Assembly (NCBI GenBank): GCA_025558095.1
Contig: JAIVFI010000028.1
Coordinates: forward strand, 62,001 to 126,000
Length of the DNA stretch: 64,000 nt
Origin: Hyaloraphidium curvatum
Lineage: Eukaryota; Monoblepharomycota; Hyaloraphidiomycetes; Hyaloraphidiales; Hyaloraphidiaceae
Direction: 5' to 3'
Shown here: one piece after another, positions 1-9,447 of the stretch
Layout: each line of letters opens with the position of its first letter
How positions within the stretch are numbered: position 1 is the stretch's first letter
Made by a program: the position numbers and the translations under genes
Notes under the pieces: generated by a model
Databases searched by the model: none
Told to the model about the DNA's origin: nothing
What the model saw: only the letters and a program-made list of their open reading frames with translations

Positions 1-902
1 GCCGGTCTCGGGGTTGACGTACGACACCTGCACGCGCTCCTCGCCGGCCTCGGCCAGCGCCAGCAGCGCCGCCTTGGCCTCGGCCCAGGGGTAGCGCAGC
101 ATGGGGTAGGGATCGGCGGCGCGGCGGAAGGCCGGGGTCGGGAGCACCCCGCCGCGGGCGTAGAGCTTGTCGCCGCGCTTGGCCGTGTGCCCCTGCCTCG
201 AGCCCTCGATGACGTACGACGCCTCGGCGTAGTACACGAGGGGCAGGTCGAGCACGTCCAGCCAGACCACGGGCTCCGAGCCGGCGTGCTCGTGCTCGTG
301 CCACTGCCCCGTCGGGGTGAGGATCAGGTCGCCGCGCTCCATCGGACACTTCTCGCCCGCCACGACGGTGTAGGCGCCCTTGCCCTCGACCACCATGCGC
401 ACGGCGTTGGGGGTGTGCCGGTGGGCGGGTGCGAACTCGCCGGGCAGCAAAAGCTGCATGCCTAGGTAGATCGACGGCGACGCCTGCATGTTCTCGAGGC
501 CGCGGCCGGGGTTGGCGAGGACGAGCACGCGGCGCTCGGCCTTTTCCATGGGGGTGAGCTCGCCGGCCTTGAGGAGCAGGGGGCGGATGTCCTTGTAGGC
601 CCACGCGGTGGCCTGCGTGCGTCGCGAGGGCACGCCGGGGGGGAGGACGGCGCGGAGGGATGGCCACAGGGGGACCAGGTTGAGCTTGGTCAGGTCGTCG
701 CGGTAGTCCTGCAATGGGACGAAAGAGTCAGCACGATTCTCAGCTTCAAGGGCAGTCGGCCGCGCACCTGCGGCAGATCTTCGAGCCGCCCGAGGGCCGG
801 CAGGTCCGTGATGGTCTCCTGCATCTTGCCGGCCGCCTTGGCGGCGGCCTGCGGGGCGACAGCGTGCACGCCGTTGGCGACTTCCTGGGTGACGGGGGAC
901 AT
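1..902 (-). CDS. GDX1: Gentisate 1,2-dioxygenase (C-terminus beyond window)
   Basis: Cupin-fold Fe(II) ring-cleavage dioxygenase predicted to open gentisate to maleylpyruvate. Exon 1 is 768..902 (45 codons from ATG at 902) and exon 2 is 1..708, still open at the window edge. The 59-nt intron starts GTGCGC and ends CAG, phase 0. About 281 residues are visible. The first cupin shows PAHRHTPNAVRMVVEG (two His ligands), then GDLILTP and WHEHEHAGSEPVVWLD, the usual pattern of gentisate/1-hydroxy-2-naphthoate dioxygenases. It is divergent from the FAD monooxygenase, with 270 bp between start codons, and sits in a cluster with an FAH hydrolase and a transporter. A 1-hydroxy-2-naphthoate dioxygenase is the main alternative; the pathway context favours gentisate. 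Confidence 0.88.
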
Positions 903-1009
903 GCTGGTGTGCGTCGGGTACTCCGGGTGGTGAGATGCCGTTCCTTCGGGCGAATCGCTTCGGGCACGGGCGGCGTTGACTGCCTCCCGCTGCTTTAATG
1001 ACTCAAGCG

Positions 1010-1020
1010 TTGCCCCCCGA
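1010..1020 (+). promoter_or_regulatory. Cluster motif copy 1 (TTGCCCCCCGA)
   Basis: An 11-bp site in the divergent promoter between the dioxygenase and the monooxygenase. The identical 11-mer recurs in the other divergent promoter of the cluster (12164..12174). It runs straight into CGG, giving CCG-A-CGG, the triplet type bound by Zn2Cys6 regulators such as the one encoded at 9448..11253. Binding is inferred. Confidence 0.45.
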
Positions 1021-1059
1021 CGGCTGCATGCGGGAGTGGCGAGGGGGGCGAAGCTCCGT

Positions 1060-1070
1060 ACGGGGGGCAA
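1060..1070 (-). promoter_or_regulatory. Cluster motif copy 2, inverted
   Basis: On the minus strand this reads TTGCCCCCCGT, 10 of 11 bases matching copy 1 in opposite orientation and 50 bp away. It overlaps the palindrome CCGTACGG (CCG-N2-CGG). Two opposed copies fit a bidirectional promoter serving both flanking genes. Confidence 0.42.
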
Positions 1071-1172
1071 ATCGAGAGGGACCTTTAACCCCCGGTTCGG
1101 ACGGACGGCAAACCTCGTATCCTCCAGCTCACATCTCCACTCGTTGCACTCGGCACTCATTCGCCCGAAGCC

Positions 1173-4100
1173 ATGTCGAGCCTGAACGTGCAGAAGCCGG
1201 ACGTCGACGTCGGTGCGTCCCTTTCTCGCCGCGTCTGTATGTAATGAGGAGCTAGCAATCCCACCGTACACTTAGAAATCCCCCTACGCCCCAAGAATCA
1301 GCTCCTCATCTACATTCAAACCAAATGCGACCGGCGCGGGGGCCGGAGCGTTGACAGCGGCGGCTTCGGTGCACAGCTGAAGCCAGTGTTGGAGTTGGGC
1401 CGCGACGCCAAGAGCCCAGGCCACCGCGATCCGTTCGCGGAAGCGCCGCACAAAACGAGAGTAAAGGCCATCGAGGTCCACGGGCTGCCCATCGCGGCCG
1501 ACGATCCCGGGATACTGGATGCGCCCCATCTCCGAGGAGAAGCGCGAGAAAGTGGCAGAGACAGCGCTGTACGAATCAAAAGCAAGCACGATCAGAGGGT
1601 AGAAGTTGGCGTTGAAGACGAAACGGGAGTAGTCCTTCCTGGCGGCCTCGACCCGCCGTTCGACTGCGTGGCCCGGGACCGAGAAGACCAGGCCCGTGTG
1701 CAAATGGGCCATAGAGGTGAGGGTCTTGATCTCGAGCAACCACCGTTTCCGGGTTTCGCGGTGCGTGATGAGAACGTCGCCAAGGCGGCCAGCATCCGCA
1801 GGCGTGGGCGGGGTGACAGTCTCGTAGCCATGTGCAAGGAGGTTTGGCGGCATGGGGTGCACGCGGAGGAGCGGGATGGAGCGAAGCGCCGCGCGGATGG
1901 CCGCGCAAATGTCGTCGTGACCAGGACTGAAGAGATCCCGGCCATAGCAGCCCGAGAACGCGTGCTCCCCCGTCAGCGACATGGCCGATCGCTTGCAGCC
2001 CCGCCGGCAGGGCAAGGAAAGACCAGGGTAGTCGGCCTCGTGCAGGAGCGGGAGGCAAAGCCGGAAGCGTACAAGTAAGCGGAAAAAGTTGTTGCGAATG
2101 TGGTTGGCAAGCAGCGCGGGAGAGGCAGTCAGGAAAGCCGACAGGCCGTCCTGCGCCTGGACGAGCCGCTTGCGGCGCTCCAGACCAGCGGAAGTGGTGG
2201 GTTGCAAGGCAATCAGAGCCGCGAGGCGGCGCTGGTCCTCGAGACGCGTAAGGTCGCTCTGCAGGCCGTGCCAAACCGGCTGGGCGAAGAAACTGGCGTC
2301 CGCAGGGAGCGTACGGCGGGCGGGCGCGGCGCCCACCGGTTGCCCAGCACGCGCAGCCTCGGCGTACGCTGCGGCCGTGTCATCCTCGACACGCTCAAAG
2401 GCGGGGCGGAGGGCCTCGATGACGGGAACCAGTTCCCGCACGTGCTCCACGCCCACACCCCGGGCCGAGGTTCGAAGACCAAGCATGGCGTCCAAGGGGC
2501 CCGCCGTGAGGTTGAGTGAAGACAGGTAAGCCGCCGAGGCCACCTTCTCCGATGACAGAAGCCCCATCCCCGAGTAGTGCAGACCCAAGAATACCTGCTC
2601 CCGCACAGTCCGACCCTCCACCGACAGCGGATCCAGATCCTCGGCCCGATCTCCCAGCAAGCGCAAGAAGGTGGTGAAAAGCGCGTTGTCAAGACGTCGA
2701 GCAAAGGGTTGGGTAACCGAGGGGGGGAGAATGCGGAGCCAAAACGAGAAGAGCTGGGTCACACAGAGACGGAGGAGGGAGTACAGGCCCTGGAGGGAGG
2801 GGATGTCGGCCGGCATGGCGTAGCCGAGCGCAGCGCGCTCGATTTCATCGAGAAGAGCGGCAATGGAGTCGATCTTGGCCGCGAGGAACGACTCCACATA
2901 GGCAGGGGTGCCGACCGGGGCACCTAACACCTTGAGGCCGCACGAGCGAGCGAAGTCAGGCGAGCCCGGGGCCGACGCCGTGGCATGCGCCTCGGGGTCG
3001 GCCTCGTGAGGCGGGAAGCCAGCGACGCGGATGTTGTGGGCCGCACCGGCCGCGCGCACCCGCTCCAGCACGGCCGGGTTCGTCGAGAGCGAAAGCAGGT
3101 AGCTCTTGTCCGGGCGGTGGGTCATGCCGAGGGAAGCAAGGCTGTCACGCACCTCTCCCAGGACGGCCATGACCGAGTCCAGCGGCCCGACCACGGTGAG
3201 GTCGTCGAGGTACCCAAGGATGAGGCAGTCGGGGTGCCCAGAGCGGATGGGCCGCAGCATGCGGCTCATGGCGCAGGAGAAGATGGCAGACGACAGCGGG
3301 TCGCCCTGGATGTTGCCCTCGTACATGGTGATCCGGAAAAGGAGCTCCGCCGAGCGCCGGTCGCGGAAGTAGGCGTGGGAAGGGCGCGAGTAAACGAGGT
3401 TGTAGTACGGGATAAGCTGAGGCACCTGGCGGACCACCTCGCGCGCGAAGAGGCGGCGCAGCGTATTGAAGGCGTTCCTAGAGTCGACCTTCATGACGAC
3501 GTGGTCGGGGAAGGCCGCCAGCCACGCGTTCACCGCGTGGGCGGTCGCCTCCGCGCCCCCGTCCACCCCGTGACCCAGGTCCTCCTGCTGTTGGAGCTTC
3601 CTCAGAAGAGCCTTGTGCCGCACGGCCAGGTACGAGCCCGCGAGCCGCGTGATGCCCTCCATAATGCCAATCGGCCGGAGCCCCCCCTCCGGCTTGAGCA
3701 GAGGGACGAGGATTTGATCCGTGAGGAGCGGCCGGAGCATGGGGGTGTCGAGTCGGCCAGTGCACACGCCGTGCACCATGGCCGCCAGCGGGCGGAGCTT
3801 CCGTCGCGTCGCGTCGTTCTCGCAGTTGTGCACGATGAAAAGTTTGGCCATGCTGAAACCCGACATGCCGGCCCCCACGCCGTCCTTCTTCCGGCGCAAC
3901 CGGGCCCAGATGTCCTCCAGGAAAGCCGCGTCCGTGTAGGCAGGGCAGGGCGCGGGCGCGTTGGGGGGCAGAGACAGCCGACACAGCGGCTCTCCCTCCC
4001 GCGGCCCCGGGTACAGCTCCTCCAGTTCCGCCTGCAGCGTGGGCGTGAAGCCAGCCGGAACGGCCTCCCCCGAGAGCGCCGCGGACGCAGCACCAGGAGC

Positions 4101-7100
4101 GCCCTTCAAGGCGGCAAGCACGATGGCCTTGAAGAGCTGGTAGTTGAGCGGCCGCAGCCCGTCCCGCCGCGCGCCCCGGTTGACCTGACGGGCGGCGAAG
4201 TAGTTCTGCTCGTACATGTAGTCCCCCGACATGACGTAGCCGCCAAACGCAAGGTAGGCGGTGAGAGTGCGGTGCAGGTCGGTTTCCGGTGCCGCCGGGT
4301 CCTCGTAGGCCCGTTGGAAAGACTCGCTGGCCCGGAAGGCGAGCGTGCTCCAGGTGGTGGTCCGGTAGCGGTGCTTCAGCGGCTCCGGCGGCGGCGCCCC
4401 CGCGCCCCCGCCCGGCGGCGGATCAGGCCCGGGACCCCCGGGTGGACCACCGTCGCCTGGGTCGCCCGGATCACCGCCGTTGCCGTGCCCGCCAGCCGCG
4501 GCGTTGCCGCCCGGCGCGCCGTCGCCGCCTGGGGGATCACCGCCGTCCGGGGCGGCACGCGCCGCCGCCGCCGCCGCCGCCAGCGCCGCCCGTTGCGCCT
4601 GGACGTCCTGCGGGGCGTCGGCCGCAACCCGGGCGGCCGCAAGGGCCGCCATCAGCGCGGGCGCGGGTGGCGAAGCACGGGGAGATGCCGACGATGCCGC
4701 CGGTGACGCCGGTCCCTCCGCGCGTCCCGTGGCAGCCGCCCGCTCGGCACGCACGCGGTCGAGGAACTCGACAAGATCGGGTGGAAGCGAAGCTAAAGAG
4801 ACGCCGAGTGGCGGGTTAGCTGCGTCCGGGTTGCACGAGGTGTGCTGTCCAGAAACACCGGCACCAGAGGCGTTTGCGGCGTAGGGACGCCGGCAACCCC
4901 CGCACCGCGCGAGCCCCATGGCGCGCAACGCATCGGCAGACAGGCGCTGCATCGCCAACCAGTGCTCCGGGCTCCGTGTGACCCGAAGATGACCGTCCCG
5001 TTTGTTTTTGTTTGGAGTTGGCTGGAAGCGGCAACCATCAACCGGGCACGCATGGAGGCCGGGTTCAGCAGGCGCCTCCGCCATCGGCACATCGCCGTCG
5101 ATGCAAGATTGGTGATGAAGAGATAGAGCTCCGATGTTGGCGAAAGCTGCCGCGCAGCGGTGGCAGCTGTAAGGCAGGAGCGGCGTGCGGCTCATGGCGA
5201 ATACGGTGGCGGCGGCGATGCCGGTGTCCCGCCGCCAGGATCAGCTACCGCGGACGGTGCTTTGTCCGACGAGATATCCCAATCGTCGAGCGCATGTGTC
5301 CGCATCCAAACCTCCTGTGACTCGGTCAGGTCGCCCCCCGCCCTGTGCCAGGCCGCAAGCGCCGACCACGCGTCACCGATAGCATCACGGCCGCCGTCAT
5401 CGAGGAGCTCGGAACCTGGCCATTCGAGGTGCGCCGGCGAACCGGGCTCCGTGTGAGCATACCAAGGAGGCAAGGTGCGCGTCGGAGTGGATACTTCCGA
5501 GGAGCTCTGCCCCCCCCCGGCCGTTGGTGCCGGCGGCGTGCCGGGGGTTGTGCGGGGCGGCGCAGGCGGCAGCTGCAAGCTCGGCACGGCGGTTGCAGCT
5601 GGGGTTTCCCACGGAGGATGGCCTGGGTGCGCCGGGAGCATGGAAGCGGCCGAAGCCGGGGCATCAGCGATCAAGATCGGCGATGACGAGGAGGGAGATA
5701 CTTCCGAGCGTGCCGCCCCTTTCCCCCCCGCTGGTGCCGGCAAGCGGGAGGAGCCGCGGGGCGGCGTGGGCAGAGTGTGACCCTCGGCCAAGCTAGGCAA
5801 GCGTCTCCCAAACCTCTCAGAACTGACTTCCGCCCCCTCCAGTCGTTGTCGGCGGCGGTATCGGCGGCCTCGCGACCGCTTTCGCGCTCACCCGCAAGGG
5901 CCTCAAGGTCCGCGTGCTCGAACGCGCGCCCGAGTTCGGCGAGGTCGGCGCCGGCCTGCAGATCGCGCCCAACTGCACGCGCATCCTCGACGACTGGGGC
6001 CTGCTGGACGAGGTCGTCAGCCTCGGAGTGCTGCCCGAGAACATCGTCGCACGCGATGCGATCACCGGCAAGGAGGTGGGGATCCTTTTGCACCGTCATC
6101 TGGTGCACATCGCTGATCACGCCTCCGGTGCAGCTCACCCGCCTTGACCTCAAGGACTGCGAGCGCCGCTACGGCCACCCGTACCTCGTCATCCACCGCT
6201 CGGATCTGCACGGCGTCTTTCTACGCGCCTGCAAGCGCGTGGGCGTCGACCTCGTCACCAACGCCGCCTGCACCGGCTACGAGAACGTCGACGGCGGCGC
6301 CGTCGCCAAGTTCGGCGACCGCACCGAGCGCGCCGAGCTCGTCATGGCCGCCGACGGCATGCACTCCGTCGCCCGCCCCCTGCTAAGCGACGACAAGCCC
6401 GTCTCGTCGAGCTACGTCGCCTACCGCGGCACGCTCCCCGCCGACAAGGCGGTCCGCGAGCTCGGCGTCTCCCTCAAGGACGTCGTCGTCTACGTCGGGC
6501 CCAAGTGCCACCTTGTGCAGTACCCCCTCCGCGCGGGGGAGATGTTCAACCTCGTCGCGGTGTTCGAGTCGCCCAAGGCCGTGCGTGGCGAGGCCGACTG
6601 GGGCACCCCCGACGAGCTCGACGGCGCGTTCGCCAAGACCCACCCCGGGGTGCGGGAGTGCCTGCCCAACATGTGGCGCGACAAGTGGTGGCGCATGTTC
6701 ACCCGCGAGCCGATCATGGACTGGGTCAAGGGCCGCATCGCGCTCACGGGCGACGCCGCGCACCCGCCGCTGCAGTACCTCGCCCAGGGCGCGGTCATGG
6801 CCATCGAGGACGCCTGGGTACTTTCGGAGCACGTGGGTCTTGCGGGCGGGCCCAAGGGGTCGGCGAGCAGGGGCACCGCGACGGGGATCCCGTGGGAGAG
6901 GGTGCTCCAGGCGTACAACGCGGTGCGGCCGGAGCACTGCCGCCGCGTGCTCACGACCGCGTGGATCTGGGGCGACCTGTGGCACCTTGAGGGCGAGGCG
7001 CGCGAGTGGCGCAACAGGGTGTTCGAGGAGCGCGACACCCACTCGTACGACTACGTGGATTGGCTGGTGGGTTTCTCGCGCTTGGGCCTGGCGCTCTGTT

Positions 7101-7269
7101 CACCTCAGCTCACCTCATCCTTCCTCCTCCGCAGTACGGACCCACCGCGCTCTACCCCGAGCACGAGAACAAGATGTTCGACCCCAAGGCCTACGAGAAC
7201 CAGTCCTCCAAGAAATCCCCGCCTGCTGTGCGCCGCGACTCTTCGCAGGGCTTCGAGGCGCGCCTCTGA
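1173..7269 (+). CDS. Salicylate/3-hydroxybenzoate hydroxylase-like FAD monooxygenase, split by a retrotransposon-bearing intron
   Basis: Single-component FAD aromatic hydroxylase of about 446 residues. Exons are 1173..1212, 5843..6075, 6134..7066 and 7135..7269; the total is divisible by three. Exon 1 encodes [13 protein letters not shown] and joins in phase to [14 protein letters not shown], completing the Rossmann GxGxxG FAD motif. Later motifs are [23 protein letters not shown] and [15 protein letters not shown]...EDA, the pattern of salicylate 1-hydroxylase and 3-hydroxybenzoate 6-hydroxylase. A 6-hydroxylase would produce gentisate for the neighbouring dioxygenase. Intron 1 is 4630 nt and carries an antisense non-LTR element; the other introns are 58 and 68 nt. 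If exon 1 is wrong, the gene has lost its 5' end to the insertion. Phase, donor GTGCGT and branch-like CTGAC before CCAG support the model. Confidence 0.82.
1250..1255. repeat. Possible target-site duplication, 3' side of element
   Basis: AGCTAG, matched at 5791..5796. Six bases can recur by chance. It is proposed because it sits close outside both ends of the element's coding region and its removal restores a normal-length intron. Confidence 0.25.
1284..5195 (-). CDS. Retrotransposon ORF2: zinc fingers, reverse transcriptase, restriction-like endonuclease
   Basis: 1303 codons without interruption. The N-terminus has three zinc-binding patterns: CHRC...H/C near residues 11-33, a C2H2-like CPVDGC...H...H, and a CGGC...H..C unit. 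A low-complexity Ala/Gly/Pro stretch follows (about 150-260). The RT core has motif [11 protein letters not shown] (about 567), motif [13 protein letters not shown] and motif C YLDDLTVV (about 660). Near 1063 is a Cys/His knuckle (CRRGC...H....C). It is followed by GDVLI...WLLEIKTL (about 1130-1155), matching the D...ExK core of restriction-like endonucleases in R2-type elements. The ATG overlaps the stop of ORF1 as ATGA. An unbroken frame suggests recent insertion. Confidence 0.9.
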   Translation of the reverse strand: MSRTPLLPYSCHRCAAAFANIGALSLHHQSCIDGDVPMAEAPAEPGLHACPVDGCRFQPTPNKNKRDGHLRVTRSPEHWLAMQRLSADALRAMGLARCGGCRRPYAANASGAGVSGQHTSCNPDAANPPLGVSLASLPPDLVEFLDRVRAERAAATGRAEGPASPAASSASPRASPPAPALMAALAAARVAADAPQDVQAQRAALAAAAAAARAAPDGGDPPGGDGAPGGNAAAGGHGNGGDPGDPGDGGPPGGPGPDPPPGGGAGAPPPEPLKHRYRTTTWSTLAFRASESFQRAYEDPAAPETDLHRTLTAYLAFGGYVMSGDYMYEQNYFAARQVNRGARRDGLRPLNYQLFKAIVLAALKGAPGAASAALSGEAVPAGFTPTLQAELEELYPGPREGEPLCRLSLPPNAPAPCPAYTDAAFLEDIWARLRRKKDGVGAGMSGFSMAKLFIVHNCENDATRRKLRPLAAMVHGVCTGRLDTPMLRPLLTDQILVPLLKPEGGLRPIGIMEGITRLAGSYLAVRHKALLRKLQQQEDLGHGVDGGAEATAHAVNAWLAAFPDHVVMKVDSRNAFNTLRRLFAREVVRQVPQLIPYYNLVYSRPSHAYFRDRRSAELLFRITMYEGNIQGDPLSSAIFSCAMSRMLRPIRSGHPDCLILGYLDDLTVVGPLDSVMAVLGEVRDSLASLGMTHRPDKSYLLSLSTNPAVLERVRAAGAAHNIRVAGFPPHEADPEAHATASAPGSPDFARSCGLKVLGAPVGTPAYVESFLAAKIDSIAALLDEIERAALGYAMPADIPSLQGLYSLLRLCVTQLFSFWLRILPPSVTQPFARRLDNALFTTFLRLLGDRAEDLDPLSVEGRTVREQVFLGLHYSGMGLLSSEKVASAAYLSSLNLTAGPLDAMLGLRTSARGVGVEHVRELVPVIEALRPAFERVEDDTAAAYAEAARAGQPVGAAPARRTLPADASFFAQPVWHGLQSDLTRLEDQRRLAALIALQPTTSAGLERRKRLVQAQDGLSAFLTASPALLANHIRNNFFRLLVRFRLCLPLLHEADYPGLSLPCRRGCKRSAMSLTGEHAFSGCYGRDLFSPGHDDICAAIRAALRSIPLLRVHPMPPNLLAHGYETVTPPTPADAGRLGDVLITHRETRKRWLLEIKTLTSMAHLHTGLVFSVPGHAVERRVEAARKDYSRFVFNANFYPLIVLAFDSYSAVSATFSRFSSEMGRIQYPGIVGRDGQPVDLDGLYSRFVRRFRERIAVAWALGVAAQLQHWLQLCTEAAAVNAPAPAPVAFGLNVDEELILGA
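5192..5641 (-). CDS. Retrotransposon ORF1, proline-rich, overlapping ORF2 by ATGA
   Basis: An open frame whose TGA stop (5194..5192) shares two bases with the ORF2 ATG (5195..5193). The first in-frame ATG is at 5641, giving 149 residues. The frame is open upstream to about 5800 without an ATG, so the element may be 5'-truncated. The product is rich in Pro, Ala and Ser and has a more ordered acidic/aromatic stretch ([20 protein letters not shown]). No zinc knuckle or RNA-binding domain is visible and I do not recognise the protein. The overlap is what makes it credible. Confidence 0.55.
   Translation of the reverse strand: MLPAHPGHPPWETPAATAVPSLQLPPAPPRTTPGTPPAPTAGGGQSSSEVSTPTRTLPPWYAHTEPGSPAHLEWPGSELLDDGGRDAIGDAWSALAAWHRAGGDLTESQEVWMRTHALDDWDISSDKAPSAVADPGGGTPASPPPPYSP
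5791..5796. repeat. Possible target-site duplication, 5' side of element
   Basis: AGCTAG, paired with 1250..1255. The host intron resumes to its right, with branch-like CTGAC at 5823..5827 and acceptor CCAG ending at 5842. Confidence 0.25.
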
Positions 7270-7485
7270 GCGATGAGTAGGAGATTGGACGATCCGAGTT
7301 GGTAATGGCTGCCCACGCACATGTGACTTTTGATGAATTGCATGATAGAGATGATCGCCTTACAGTTTCCGGCCCTTCGAATGCATCGCAGGACTTCGTC
7401 GTGCTCATCAGCCTCGAAGTTGTGGCAACGCCTTCGGCTGACTCGTCTGCTCTTCGTTTGTCCCCCACCTCGCTTCTTTCCGAAC

Positions 7486-9246
7486 ATGACGGCCCCAAAC
7501 GGGGACCGCAGCGCCGATGCCATCGCGTCCGAGTGGCTCGCCGCTTTCGGCAGCGCGCTTTCCGTGGGCGCACCGGCGGGGATCGCGGCGTGTTTCTCCC
7601 CGGAAGAGGCGCACTGGCGCGACATCCTCGCCTTCTCGTGGGACATCCGCACGACTTCCGGCGCCGGAAAAATCGCGGAGCGGCTTGCCGAACTGCTGCC
7701 CCCCGCGAAGCCGCGCGATTTCCGGTTCGCCGAGGGCCGCACGCCGCCGCGGTCCGCGAAGCGCGGTGGTCGCGACGTGGTCGAGGCCATCATCTCCTTC
7801 GAAACCGCCGTCGGACCCGCGTTCGCCGTCGCTCGGCTCGTAAAGGAGGGAGATCGTCACGCCGCTGTCTCGCTAATGACGGTCCTGGACGAGATCCGCG
7901 GGCACGAAGACCCGGCAACGGGCTCCCGCTGGCAGAACGTGGATTGGAAAAGGAACTTCGGGGGTGAAAACTGGTTGGACAGGCGCAACCGCGCAAGGGC
8001 GTACACCGACCACGATCCTGCTGTATTGGTCGTCGGTGCCGGCCAGGCGGGGCTGTCGCTGGCTGCCAGGCTGACGCAGCTGGGCATTGACGCGCTGGTC
8101 GTGGACCGAGAGAAGCGGATCGGCGACAACTGGCGCACGCGGTACCACGCGCTGACGCTGCATAACGAAACGCGCGTCAACCACCTGCCCTACATGCCCT
8201 TCCCCCCCAACTTCCCCGTCTTCATCCCCAAGGACATGCTGGCCAACTGGTTCGAGCTCTACGCCGAAGCCATGGAGCTCAACGTCTGGACCGAGACGGA
8301 GCTCTCGCACGCCGTGCGTGACGAAGCCGCCGGTTGTTGGACTGCGGTCCTCAAGCGCGCCGACGGCACCGAGCGGCTCATGCGCCCCCGCCACGTCGTC
8401 TTTGCCACCGGCGTCTCCTCCATCCCCCTCACCCCCGACCTCCCCGGCCTCTCCTCGTTCAAGGGCACCGTCGTCCACGCAGGCCACTACGGCAGCGGCC
8501 TCCCCTGGCGCGGCACGCGCGCGCTGGTCGTCGGCACCGGCACGTCGGGCCACGATGTCGCGCAGGATCTGACCGTCTGCGGCGCGCATGCCACGCTGAT
8601 CCAGCGCAGCCCGACCATGGTCGTATCGCTCAAGGAGGCCCAGTCGGCCTACGCGCTCTACGACGAGCCCATCCCCTTCGCCGACAAGGACCTGCTAGCC
8701 GTCTCCACCCCGTTCCCCATCCTGCGCAGGGTGCACCAATCGCTCACCGCCGCCGCGCGCGACGCCGATCGCCCGCTGCTCGACGCCCTCGCCGCGCGCG
8801 GGTTCCGGCTCGCCTTTGGGCACGAGGACACGGGCTGGCAGATCATGTACCAGCAGCACGGAGGAGGGTACTACTTCAACGCTGGTGCGTCAGAGATGAT
8901 TGCGGATGGCGCGGTTGGGCTGCTGCACTGGGATGACCTCGAGGCGTTCTGCCCCGAAGGGGCAAAGATGAAGGACGGCACCGTGGTACCCGCCGATCTG
9001 GTCGTCCTGGCGACGGGATACGCCTCGCAGCGCGAGACGGCCCGGCTGGCGCTCGGCGACGCGGTGGCGGAGAAGATCGGCCCCATATGGGGCTTCGACG
9101 ACGAGGGCGAGCTGCAGAACATGTTTAGGCCGACCCCGCAGAGGGGGCTGTGGTTCATTGCGGGGAGCCTGGCGCAGTGCAGGATCTTTTCCAAGGTGCT
9201 GGCGCTGCAGATTAAGGCTAGGGAGCTCGGGATCGTGGACGGGTAG
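7486..9246 (+). CDS. Flavin-containing monooxygenase with N-terminal NTF2-like region
   Basis: 586 residues, intronless. Residues 1-140 look like an NTF2/SnoaL-type alpha+beta region (ASEWLAAFGSALSVG, CFSPEEAHWRDILAFSWDI). This architecture is common in fungal FMO/YUCCA-like proteins. The FAD motif is VVGAGQAGLSLAARL, the NADPH motif is VVGTGTSGHDVAQDL, and FATGVSSIP plus VVLATGYAS are the usual FMO linker motifs. It lies same-strand behind the FAD hydroxylase inside the aromatic cluster, so it may oxidise a related substrate; the sequence does not show which. The ATG at 7486 follows a 216-bp spacer and fits the length of homologues. Confidence 0.85.
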   Translation: MTAPNGDRSADAIASEWLAAFGSALSVGAPAGIAACFSPEEAHWRDILAFSWDIRTTSGAGKIAERLAELLPPAKPRDFRFAEGRTPPRSAKRGGRDVVEAIISFETAVGPAFAVARLVKEGDRHAAVSLMTVLDEIRGHEDPATGSRWQNVDWKRNFGGENWLDRRNRARAYTDHDPAVLVVGAGQAGLSLAARLTQLGIDALVVDREKRIGDNWRTRYHALTLHNETRVNHLPYMPFPPNFPVFIPKDMLANWFELYAEAMELNVWTETELSHAVRDEAAGCWTAVLKRADGTERLMRPRHVVFATGVSSIPLTPDLPGLSSFKGTVVHAGHYGSGLPWRGTRALVVGTGTSGHDVAQDLTVCGAHATLIQRSPTMVVSLKEAQSAYALYDEPIPFADKDLLAVSTPFPILRRVHQSLTAAARDADRPLLDALAARGFRLAFGHEDTGWQIMYQQHGGGYYFNAGASEMIADGAVGLLHWDDLEAFCPEGAKMKDGTVVPADLVVLATGYASQRETARLALGDAVAEKIGPIWGFDDEGELQNMFRPTPQRGLWFIAGSLAQCRIFSKVLALQIKARELGIVDG

Positions 9247-9447
9247 AGTGTGGGCGGCAAGTCGCGATCTGTACGGGGAGAGCGCCGTCCATCAGTGTGT
9301 GCCTGCATCCATGTACAAAATCAAATCGAATGGCAACCTACTCCGATATGTTGTAGTTCGGAGAGGATCCGAATGGCGGGCTTGGGCTTGGCGTCATTCT
9401 CGCGCGGCCAGCGCAAGTGGCGACATCGCGAGAACTCCCTCTTCGCG

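Larger units (their letters stand above)
1250..5796 (-). mobile_element. Non-LTR retrotransposon with restriction-like endonuclease, inserted in intron 1 of the monooxygenase
   Basis: The element lies antisense to the host gene and holds a proline-rich ORF1 and an intact 1303-residue ORF2 (zinc fingers, RT, CCHC, RLE). Boundaries are approximate. AGCTAG occurs at 1250..1255 and 5791..5796, just outside the coding part, and could be a short target-site duplication. Removing the sequence between them leaves an intron of about 90 nt with normal ends. The 3' UTR after the ORF2 stop (1284) is very short and I see no poly-A tract. The zinc-finger plus RLE layout puts it with the R2/CRE/NeSL-type clades, but I cannot place it more exactly. 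Confidence 0.8.

Noticed and set aside
2985-4706. 573-residue plus-strand frame opposite the retrotransposon ORF2
   Set aside because: Arg/Val/Gly-rich antisense shadow of a GC-rich coding strand; the minus frame has RT motifs A-C, zinc fingers and an endonuclease core.
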